Origin: Akkermansiaceae bacterium UBA956
GTDB taxonomy: Bacteria; Verrucomicrobiota; Verrucomicrobiia; Verrucomicrobiales; Akkermansiaceae
Length of the DNA stretch: 22,510 bases
Assembly: GCA_002293145.1 (NCBI GenBank)
Contig: DBCO01000006.1
Location: 1-22,510, forward strand
Direction of reading: 5' to 3'
Shown here: piece by piece, positions 17,501 through 22,510 of the stretch
Layout: each line of letters begins with the position of its first letter
Numbering within the stretch: the first letter of the stretch is position 1
Translations under genes and position numbers: made by a program
The notes under the pieces: generated by a model
Told to the model about the DNA's origin: nothing
What the model saw: only the letters and a program-made list of their open reading frames with translations
Database searches by the model: none

Positions 17501-17658
17501 GTGAGGTTTTGCTTGGTTCATCCTCGGTTGCGGCGGGCGAGTTGGCTCATGGGATCAGTTATACCATCGAAGAAAATGGCACGGAACCTGATGACATTCG
17601 TATAACGATTCCTATCCTTGACGCGCCGAGGTTTTGGAGATTGCAAACCAGCTGGTAA
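11572..17658 (+). CDS. Giant secreted CotH-kinase protein with LamG, Ig-like and lamin-tail domains, 2028 aa
   Basis: A signal peptide of ~32 residues (RKSRLLWAVLLWYVSTCFLHA) leads into a short Ig-like domain. Then in order: LamG-like jelly roll ~105-340 (LKHRWSFNEGSG); Ig/cadherin-like domains ~350-620, including a FYFYTPNAGFAGVDSFTYKA segment; lamin-tail domain ~626-730 (IHEINYNPS, EFIELFNP); a galactose-binding-like beta domain ~772-973; another Ig-like domain ~990-1130; CotH kinase domain ~1154-1560, with MRLRGGNSRYMG and the acidic YDWDASFG (Asp1442, Asp1444); a fibronectin-like stretch; a second lamin-tail domain ~1722-1893; and a C-terminal module ~1895-2028 (DPDCDAVANRLEYILGGDP, EFQRRDG). 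CotH of Bacillus is an atypical protein kinase acting on spore-coat proteins; here activity is only inferred. The ATG overlaps the stop of the halogenase remnant. Probably displayed at the cell surface or secreted. Confidence 0.9.
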   Translation: MLLCYVRKSRLLWAVLLWYVSTCFLHAGIVSFTASRETFLPGQQVVLSWDVTAGDAISISPSVGTVSGTTGSVTVVPTADTTYLLTNATSGTTASVSLSMLKAATLKHRWSFNEGSGNTVIDSVAAVNGVIVPSSSTTPANQHSRSASMVTLPGGSSGTCPYIDLPNTSMSGLEEVTIEGWMTPIQPSGTNTRIWQRVFDFGTGTAAEVTSRGGTFSGVSYLFLALQNGTNTGVKVPGIRDDGTEQNISIADAIGYGAEFHFAYVYDLDGNAGSPQIRYYKNGVLMTSLNTPHLLTGIPFDNVWLGRSNWSADSNTQASYNELRIWNRSMSAERVADNAAAGADAFPSSVSIDSLTAFPALTIESGQTARLSYVIANPSGGSFTASINQGVGAVTGTEGFVSVTPTATTTYTLSVTAGAITRTANVTVTVTPGSNPVSENLSYQIPHNTTTAARVVANDYQTNSLSYSIVTPPANGVLSGTAPFYFYTPNAGFAGVDSFTYKANDGGLDSNTATVTLTVLPAPVAPTAITASESVIYTDAVNGSFIARLRATDGNPDDVFSYALVNGVGDTHNAWFTLNQHQLLSARIFLSDSGVAVSIRVRVTDSAANSFEQVLTFPVSSRPQTVMIHEINYNPSRNTQASEFIELFNPTSAAIDLSSWRLANGVDYLFPVGTTIPANGYLVIAENPAVIQSMYVVASLGPWTGGLSSQGESIELRNAVGNVVDSVDYGNSAPWPTAPNGDGASLELVNGTFDNNVGGAWSASTSVIASQTYLSAGSAGWQYFKGTSEASTPMTAWRAESFNDSAWTSATMPLGIFKINSDTPSSFNAETGVTLATQINDMATFNGSSFTTAYNSVFLRKNFTVSGAIPRALVLRVMRNDAAIVYINGTEVARFGFSPDAPAEPAYNSTAIYERANDPWSDILWLNSGTLLHQGTNTMAIHAYAKPPQLRANQEDVGVYQIFDFCVDADLRTPAEMIGTPGAANSSAVTNAAPPVRNVDHSPSAPKPWESIKITARVSDAQGLGSVQLVYQVCTAGNYIPATLPRTTAQVLADASIPPPANPAFEEPTNWTVIPMTDAGGVNDQAGDGIFTAVIPAQAHRTLIRYRIVATDLTGNIRTIPAANDPRRNFAAYSYHCVPNFTAGGTTYTADTLDDIPVYQLLMRPADFTSLLAYNGGDQYANSSALNVLNARHYENFLGTMIVGDQVMDHTAMRLRGGNSRYMGEGKRHFRFNFPKGHMLQAYDEKGNNYGAKWESLLFNKLFGNKGAYDFGLPYEVGTKLWGLQGVPMPEATYVHFRVVRDADENHATNGDFWGLYQALELPEGKNFLDARNLPKGNFYKTTDWQQNGEMDQRYQAPGAPEFAEDFDNIRYNIHQTTAQSDIERYINMPLWYKYNAVQEAIRHYDIFTEPTGRHRVKNLIWYFHPTENSNGLGQLWYMPYDWDASFGPNWNNGWDNTHNAIYNHDTITDSPTWQLPMANRDPMKIAHRNAIREFRDLVWYREPSTGRGPFDDIIDDAMAPIAQFYQADMARWPNNAGAAGYWPGGAPAKVQDMKNFSFVSWSDPFGGDPAVGAGGRAAHLDAISDAIDSGLLPATPTITYNGAPSFPVDGLAFASSAFADPQGSNTFQAMQWRIGEVTDANAPAYDPLADRIYEVTPVWESGTRTSFASTQLIPGAALRVGHSYRARVRHQDSSGRWSHWSAPVSFTTTISNYVEILKQNLMISEIMYHPDVPSAAEAAAGFVESDFEYIELLNISPSLTLDLTNVRFTKGIDFDWAFASSTSLAPGQRVLIVKKQAAFVMRYGVASVPIVGEWDLLDSLSNNGEQLKLSYGAGVAINDFVYDDLAPWPTAADTGFYSLVLFDPMSAPNHGIGINWRASYVIKGTPGSSEFTSYAEWAAHWTLSDPAGDPDCDAVANRLEYILGGDPSDNDVSILPKPSRQGANLVLEFQRRDGAEWGEMLMLQSSSNLSSWPLASEVLLGSSSVAAGELAHGISYTIEENGTEPDDIRITIPILDAPRFWRLQTSW

Positions 17659-17781
17659 ACGAGCGATGTGGTTTGGCGCTTCCCTAGTTGTTTGGCTTAT
17701 TGTATGCAAAAACTAGAGCATTTTCTTCCAAGTCGAGCCTTTAGATGAATTCTGTGCTAATGATTGCCTCAAGTTGCAGTG

Positions 17782-17843
17782 TGCGCAAAAACACAATTTT
17801 AATACGCAAAATCAAATTCTATTTCTCCAAAAAGTGGTATATA
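17782..17843 (+). promoter_or_regulatory. Conserved upstream element plus promoter of the pseudopilin cassette
   Basis: TGCGCAAAAACACAA at 17782-17796 repeats the halogenase upstream element exactly, and similarity continues to 17818 (29 of 37 positions). An extended -10-like sequence, TGG then TATATA (17838-17843), follows; TATACT at 17840-17845 is an alternative. The distance from element to -10 agrees within 2 bases with the copy at 5094. The -35 region (TTCTAT, 17817-17822) is weak, so an activator bound to the element would make sense. The remainder of 17659-17964 shows no gene and no convincing terminator. Confidence 0.55.
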
Positions 17844-17947
17844 CTTCGTATTCGTATGTGAGAAAGGCTTCTTCGAGGCTTCCATTCCGAGCAAAACCCC
17901 AAACATGATCTGTGAAAAATGCCATTTTTGATGGGATTTACGCGATA

Positions 17948-18034
17948 ATGCCAAAACGAGGGCTTTGCCTAAATGGAAGCGCAACAAGCTCCATCGACCG
18001 CACACGTTTCCGAACCCATCGTCCACGAAAATGA
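17948..18034 (+). CDS. Possible 28-codon upstream ORF overlapping the cassette A start
   Basis: ATG at 17948 opens a 28-codon basic frame (begins MPKRGLCLNG, ends RTHRPRK). Its TGA (18032-18034) overlaps the ATG at 18031 as ATGA, the same arrangement as upstream of the halogenase. No Shine-Dalgarno site is seen for either start. It may serve translational coupling; chance is quite possible. Confidence 0.25.
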   Translation: MPKRGLCLNGSATSSIDRTRFRTHRPRK

Positions 18035-21000
18035 AAAATCCGCAGTTGGTTCAAACCTCGAAACGAGGGTTCACTCTCATCATTACCATCAGCTTGCTGG
18101 TCTTGTTGACGATGGTAGCAGTGGGCGTCTTATCGCTTTCTTCCGTGACCTTGCGTGCTTCGAATCAAGGCTATGCCAGCGCTGTCGCACGGGCAAATGC
18201 ACGACTGGCGTTGATGCTCGCGATTGGTGATTTGCAAGTGACGATGGGCCCTGACCGAGCTGCCACGGGAAAAGCTGGTTCATTGTTTCCCGATAGTCCA
18301 CGACAGCATTTGTTGGGCGCATGGCAGGGTTTTGGCTGGCAAGCGCCGAGTGGCCTAGCGCCCGCCCCTAGCGAGAAACAACAAAATTTTTCGCGTTGGC
18401 TTACCTCTGTCAGCGATCAAACCGCGCGCTATGACATCAACTACGGCAGCACTGGCTCTGCTGCGGATGAAGTGTTTCTGATCAATTCTCAGACGAGTGG
18501 CACCTTGCCTAACAGGAATCCGGAATGGAAAGCGGAGCGACTCCCGTTGCGGGTGGGCAATCAAATCGGTGGCTTGGCTTATGGTGTGATGGATGAGACC
18601 ATGAAACTACCCATCAACATGGAAGATCAAGAGGCGGGAAATGCCATGGATAATTACGCACATCGCTTAGTGCCTCCCTCGACGAGACCCGAAGTGATCG
18701 ATCCTGATTTTACATGGAAAAATCCCGAGGGGCTGATCTCACTACCCACAGCATCTTTGGCCTTAGCGAAAAAGTCTGAATCCTTTGCAGCACGCCAGCA
18801 GGATCTCAGCATCGGCTCCTACGGGCTGTTGACCGATCCCGTGAGTGGTGGTCTCAAAATTGATCTTACACCGTTGATGGAAGGCACGGCTGGCGCGAAT
18901 ATCACAAGTGTCACTGGTTCAACCACTCCGTACTACAGCGTTACAGATGGCGCGCCTACTTGGGACTACTTGCGCAGCTACTACCAACTCTATAAACGCA
19001 CCATCACCCCAGGCGCACCGAGCGTGCGTCTTACAACCGCCAATGAATTGCGCCCCAGTTCGGTTGGGCTAAAGCCATCCCCAGCCACGGCCTCATTGCT
19101 GCCTGTGATTGCCAAGCTTCAGATCATGTTCTCGATGGTTTCACACCATCACCACATTGGCGAACGTATCCAATTTCACAATGAAAAAGCTATGCCGCGA
19201 GGCAATACCAATCACGCTGTACCTCACCTCGTTTATGAGCCGATCATCACGCTCTATAATCCGTATGATGTCTCTCTCGAGTTTACTTCCTTGCGCGTGC
19301 GCATATCCGATCCCCCCGTGGGTTTTCAATTTCAAAAGCACGATATCGCAAAGGGTAATAATCCATGGTATCGTCAAGAATTTGCGAACGGTGAATACCA
19401 CAGTCTCGCGCGCTTTCAGATCGCCAATGAGAAGAATAATTCCGCACGAAAATTTTTTACCTATCACTTGAAAAACAAAAGTACTTCGGGAACTCCGGGC
19501 GGTACCTTGAAGTTGCTACCGGGTGAAGTTCGCGTTTTTTCAGCCTACGTCGAGAAAAATTGGACATGGGGCATGGAGACATCGGGTGGTTACACACCGC
19601 GCTCATTCTTTGACTGGAACGCAGGTGATGACTTGGGCAATATCGACCGCCGCAGTAGCAACCAGTTTGGCTTGGATGCCATTCCTGGCGTCGACTTCCG
19701 TGCTGGATTGCAAACCGATCACATGAGCTATGGTGGCGGCCGTCCTGCGGATTCGCGCTACGATTTTGAGGTTGCTAACAACTGGGGCGGTGGTTTCCTT
19801 TCGATGAAGCTCACGGATGAAGTCACGGTGAATGCGCGTGCGCAACGCTGCGTCACAGATGCTTCTCTTCCTGATTTCCGAGTTGATTTGTTGGCCGGTG
19901 TGAATACAGCCGCTACTGGCGATATTCTCCGCACCTATGATTTTCGTTTTGCCAATCCTGCAACCGAGCTCGGCTTGACTACCACCATCACTAGGCGTTT
20001 TCGCAATGCAGATATCTTACAAAGTCCCGCTGACAAAACACCAGGCGGTAAAAGTCCTTTTGCAATCTTGACGATGTCGGCGAAGACCACTCGCGATGTT
20101 CGAGACGATAGCAAAGCATGGTTGCAAAACAATTTTGCCACGGAAGGCGCATCTCAGCAAACAACCAAAGTGGGCGCAGCGGTGCAAAGTTACGATGTTC
20201 GCTTGCAGGAAGTGACCAGCTACAATCAGTTTCCCGGCGTTGAGATCGACCCGAGCACGGATCGCGGATTTTATGGTGCTCGTCCTACCTCGCGCGATGG
20301 TGTCTCCGTTGTGCCGATGTATCGTGTTCCTGTTCAGCCTGCTGCTTCGTTGGGCGCGTGGATTGCCGGAAACTTAGTGACCAGCTCGCTGTTTCCGCGC
20401 GTCAATTATCCGTTAGGAAATTCGTTCGCGCATCCGATGTTACCTTCGGGCGCGATTACTCAATCATCACCCATGGGAGGTAGTCAGAAATTGTTAGATC
20501 ACAGCTATCTCATGAATGCAAGCTTGTGGGATCGCTACTTTTTCTCAAGTGCCACCGACAACAACAGTGTGATGTTTGCTGATAAACGTACGCGTAGCGT
20601 GGTGTTGAACGATTTCTTTACACAGACAAAACCGATGTTGAACAATCGCTTGGTGGCAGTATGTGGTGATGAGTCGGCAGAAAATCTAGCATCACGGGTG
20701 GCTGCGATGGACTCGAAGACCCAGGCGCAGCAATTCGCTCAATTTGCGATGATCAAAAATCCTTTTAACGTCAATAGCGACTCGATTGATGCATGGCGCG
20801 GAGTTCTCTCTTCCTTGCGCGATCACGACGTGATGGGCTGGAACAATAGCACATTTTCTTCGCCTGAAAAAACGGCATTTTCGCGAGTGGGCGTGCCCGT
20901 GGCTGGTTCTTCTGATGACCCGAATCCGAACAATTCTGTGAATGCGCAAGGTCAGTTGCGCTGGGCTGGATATCGTGCACTCACCGACAAGCAGATTGAA

Positions 21001-21591
21001 GAATTGGGCCAGCAGATCGTTTTGCAAATCCGTGAACGTGCCAAGGCTGATAAGGCTCCATCTTTGTCACTAGGTGATTTTGTCAATCGTCGCATCGGCA
21101 GCGATAACGATCTGCATGCCTTGAAAGGAATCTTGCAAACGGCAATTGATCTCACAGACATCAACAATCAAAACCACAACTTGGATTCGATCAATCTCGC
21201 CGATCCCGTGGGCAATCGTGGCACAGCAGTGGCCAATCGTGCCGCACTGCGCGGCAACAGTGCCGATGGTGCTCCCTCGATCCTCACGCAAGGAGATTTG
21301 ATGACGGCATTGGCGCCGATCATCACGGTGCGTGGCGACACCTTCACCGTCCGCGCCTATGGCGAATCTCGTTCGGTGGATGGCAATACCGTGCTAGCTC
21401 GTGCATGGTGTGAGGCGACGGTGCAACGCACGGTCGAGTATGTCGATCGCACCAATGCTCCCGTCGATCGTGACCTCAGTCTGACCAATATTGGTAAGAC
21501 AGGCTTGAAAGATCTCAGTCTCACCAATAAGGTCTTTGGCCGCCGTTTGGTGATTACCACATACCGCTGGCTGAACGCTGCGGAAATCTAA
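18031..21591 (+). CDS. Verru_Chthon cassette protein A (giant pseudopilin-like protein), 1186 aa
   Basis: The N-terminus is a type IV prepilin signal: a 13-residue leader ending KRG, then FTLIITISLLVLLTMVAVGVL as the hydrophobic helix (residues 14-37). The glutamate usual at mature position 5 is Ile, as in GspK-type minor pseudopilins. The following ARANARLALMLAIGDLQ and LLGAWQGF segments, and near the C-terminus TQGDLMTALAPIITVRGDTF, VRAYGE and AWCEATVQRTVEYVD, are what I recall of the Verru_Chthon cassette A family (TIGR02600); the ~1200-residue length also fits. These proteins are found with other pseudopilin-like cassette proteins and probably form part of a secretion or pilus-like apparatus of unknown purpose. 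I prefer the ATG at 18031 to an upstream TTG at 17965 because it gives a leader of normal length. The next gene starts 11 bp downstream. Confidence 0.9.
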   Translation: MKNPQLVQTSKRGFTLIITISLLVLLTMVAVGVLSLSSVTLRASNQGYASAVARANARLALMLAIGDLQVTMGPDRAATGKAGSLFPDSPRQHLLGAWQGFGWQAPSGLAPAPSEKQQNFSRWLTSVSDQTARYDINYGSTGSAADEVFLINSQTSGTLPNRNPEWKAERLPLRVGNQIGGLAYGVMDETMKLPINMEDQEAGNAMDNYAHRLVPPSTRPEVIDPDFTWKNPEGLISLPTASLALAKKSESFAARQQDLSIGSYGLLTDPVSGGLKIDLTPLMEGTAGANITSVTGSTTPYYSVTDGAPTWDYLRSYYQLYKRTITPGAPSVRLTTANELRPSSVGLKPSPATASLLPVIAKLQIMFSMVSHHHHIGERIQFHNEKAMPRGNTNHAVPHLVYEPIITLYNPYDVSLEFTSLRVRISDPPVGFQFQKHDIAKGNNPWYRQEFANGEYHSLARFQIANEKNNSARKFFTYHLKNKSTSGTPGGTLKLLPGEVRVFSAYVEKNWTWGMETSGGYTPRSFFDWNAGDDLGNIDRRSSNQFGLDAIPGVDFRAGLQTDHMSYGGGRPADSRYDFEVANNWGGGFLSMKLTDEVTVNARAQRCVTDASLPDFRVDLLAGVNTAATGDILRTYDFRFANPATELGLTTTITRRFRNADILQSPADKTPGGKSPFAILTMSAKTTRDVRDDSKAWLQNNFATEGASQQTTKVGAAVQSYDVRLQEVTSYNQFPGVEIDPSTDRGFYGARPTSRDGVSVVPMYRVPVQPAASLGAWIAGNLVTSSLFPRVNYPLGNSFAHPMLPSGAITQSSPMGGSQKLLDHSYLMNASLWDRYFFSSATDNNSVMFADKRTRSVVLNDFFTQTKPMLNNRLVAVCGDESAENLASRVAAMDSKTQAQQFAQFAMIKNPFNVNSDSIDAWRGVLSSLRDHDVMGWNNSTFSSPEKTAFSRVGVPVAGSSDDPNPNNSVNAQGQLRWAGYRALTDKQIEELGQQIVLQIRERAKADKAPSLSLGDFVNRRIGSDNDLHALKGILQTAIDLTDINNQNHNLDSINLADPVGNRGTAVANRAALRGNSADGAPSILTQGDLMTALAPIITVRGDTFTVRAYGESRSVDGNTVLARAWCEATVQRTVEYVDRTNAPVDRDLSLTNIGKTGLKDLSLTNKVFGRRLVITTYRWLNAAEI

Positions 21592-21602
21592 CAGAAACTT
21601 TT

Positions 21603-22331
21603 ATGCGTAATTTCTTTTTCTCCCTTTTCTCAATCGCTCTTCTTCCTCTCTCTTTGGTGAGTGCCCCAAATGCCGTGCCGGGCGCGCGTCAAGTGCAGTT
21701 GCGCTTGCTATCGTTTTACTCCGAATCCGCTATGCCGGAGCTTTATGCTCACAATGCCCAAAACCCTGAAAAAGGAGTTGGTATGTTGACTCCGCTGAAA
21801 AATTACCTCAACCACGAATCGGTGACCGTGAGTTTGAACAGCGATTCGATATTGTTCACAGCCAGTGCGCAAGCGCCGAAGGCAGATGAAGTGTTTGCGA
21901 AGGTGACCTTGCCCAGGAAAGGCACTCAGTTCATGCTGGTGTTTTTTCCTGGTGAAACAAAAGGCTCCTTCCGCGTGATGGCGCTCGATGACAGTCGCAA
22001 GGCATTTCCGTTAGGTTCCTTTCGCGTCATGAATTTGGCACACAGCAATGTGAGACTTACCCTAGAAACGACCAACTACGATTTCACTCCTGGCAAGGAA
22101 ATCATCATCGAGGATCCACCCGTCAAGGACAACAATCACAGCGGTATGTATTGCTTCGCGCAAATCAGCGGCAAGTGGGAGCGCATCGGTTCAGGCCTGT
22201 GGCCGCATCCCGGGATCAAGCGCGATGTGCAGTTTTTCTTTGAAAATCCTCAGACGAAATTGATCGAGTTGCGTGGTTTCCGCGACATCTCACCGCCTAG
22301 TGCCACAGCGCCAGCCGTGGTGACTCCTTGA
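21603..22331 (+). CDS. Secreted protein linked to cassette A, 242 aa, function unknown
   Basis: It starts 11 bp after cassette protein A and is surely in the same operon. A signal peptide (MRNFFFSLFSIALLPLSLVSA, residues 1-21) sends it out of the cytoplasm. The mature protein is rich in beta-strand-type sequence (VQLRLLSFYSE, VFAKVTLPRKG, MLVFFPGE, GSFRVM twice) and carries a single cysteine. The last ~15 residues are Pro/Ser/Ala-rich. No enzyme motif is seen. I recall similar secreted proteins next to cassette A genes, but cannot name a family. A role as a periplasmic partner of the pseudopilin system is inferred from position. There is no Shine-Dalgarno site. Confidence 0.85.
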   Translation: MRNFFFSLFSIALLPLSLVSAPNAVPGARQVQLRLLSFYSESAMPELYAHNAQNPEKGVGMLTPLKNYLNHESVTVSLNSDSILFTASAQAPKADEVFAKVTLPRKGTQFMLVFFPGETKGSFRVMALDDSRKAFPLGSFRVMNLAHSNVRLTLETTNYDFTPGKEIIIEDPPVKDNNHSGMYCFAQISGKWERIGSGLWPHPGIKRDVQFFFENPQTKLIELRGFRDISPPSATAPAVVTP

Positions 22332-22353
22332 TTCCAACAGGAAAGATGGAATC
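22330..22353 (+). terminator. Short hairpin at the stop codon of the 242-aa gene
   Basis: GATTCCA (22330-22336) and TGGAATC (22347-22353) form a perfect 7-bp stem overlapping the stop codon. A T-run comes only ~12 bases later (ATTTTTC), so this is a weak terminator candidate at best. Confidence 0.3.
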
Positions 22354-22423
22354 TGTAGGTGAAGATTTTTCACTAGTGATTTCGCTGGTTATAAAACCCA
22401 GAATCCGAAGTAGGAACCACGTA

Positions 22424-22452
22424 ATACTCAAAACACACGAAAGGTTGAGTAT
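22424..22452. repeat. 8-bp inverted repeat near the right end
   Basis: ATACTCAA (22424-22431) and TTGAGTAT (22445-22452) pair perfectly around a 13-base loop. It lies just before a possible gene start at 22467 and could be an operator or an RNA hairpin in a leader. Confidence 0.35.
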
Positions 22453-22466
22453 AATGGGAATGATTC

Positions 22467-22510
22467 ATGCACCAAAATGTGATGAGTGCAGACCAACTAA
22501 TTTCTAAACT
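22467..22510 (+). CDS. Possible start of a further gene, cut by the window end
   Basis: ATG at 22467 opens a frame (MHQNVMSADQLISK) that runs to the window edge without a stop. A GGGAA run 8 bases upstream could serve as a Shine-Dalgarno site. Only 14 codons are visible, so this may be chance. Another cassette component would be expected in this position. Confidence 0.25.
   Translation, partial: MHQNVMSADQLISK

Noticed and set aside
17799..18026. 75-codon minus-strand frame upstream of cassette A
   Set aside because: It lies across the conserved upstream element and predicted promoter, and the translation has no clear structure.
17965..18030. TTG start extending cassette protein A by 22 residues
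   Set aside because: The ATG at 18031 gives a 13-residue prepilin leader of normal length; the extension is basic, Pro-rich and unlike such leaders.
1..22510. tRNA, rRNA, CRISPR array, insertion sequence or phage genes
   Set aside because: I saw no cloverleaf, regular spaced repeats, transposase motifs or terminal inverted repeats that would support any of these.

Overview
The window looks like chromosomal DNA from a member of the Verrucomicrobiota. The strongest marker is the gene at 18031-21591, which has the prepilin-like N-terminus and the conserved C-terminal block of Verru_Chthon cassette protein A, a family described from that phylum. A passenger-repeat surface protein, a CotH/lamin-tail giant protein and a halogenase of the WxWxIE type fit the same assignment. 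Most genes lack a clear Shine-Dalgarno sequence. Everything well supported is on the plus strand, except one short minus-strand gene and some decayed minus-strand sequence near the left end. All identifications come from reading the sequence; no database search was possible.

Layout. (1) 108-1094: an orphan membrane protein of unknown function. (2) About 1095-2017: a low-gene-density stretch with palindromes, apparent gene remnants on the minus strand, and a 48-residue predicted secreted peptide at 1812-1958 (minus) divergent from the next operon. (3) 2057-5020: four consecutive genes for membrane-anchored coiled-coil proteins (two lipoproteins, then two with an N-terminal transmembrane helix). 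Three share a short C-terminal module with an I-x-H-x-DG core, and the fourth stops just before it. A near-consensus sigma70-type promoter lies so close to the first start codon that the mRNA should be almost leaderless. (4) 5227-11154: a flavin-dependent halogenase followed by a 1445-residue secreted beta-ladder protein with autotransporter-associated repeats. (5) 11246-17658: a second halogenase, surviving only as its first ~85 codons, followed by a 2028-residue secreted protein (LamG-like, Ig/cadherin-like, lamin-tail, CotH kinase, lamin-tail). (6) 18031 to the end: cassette protein A, a secreted 242-residue protein, and possibly the start of another gene.

The organisation 'halogenase then giant secreted protein' occurs twice, and the two giant proteins end in the same type of ~135-residue C-terminal module, suggesting shared export or surface attachment. 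The promoter regions of the intact halogenase and of the pseudopilin cassette share a ~37 bp element (15 bp identical) at almost the same distance from an extended -10-like hexamer. This links the halogenase/surface-protein block and the pseudopilin block in regulation. Overall the window is an envelope and surface-protein neighbourhood. The least described parts are the four-gene coiled-coil cluster, the shared promoter element and the shared C-terminal module.
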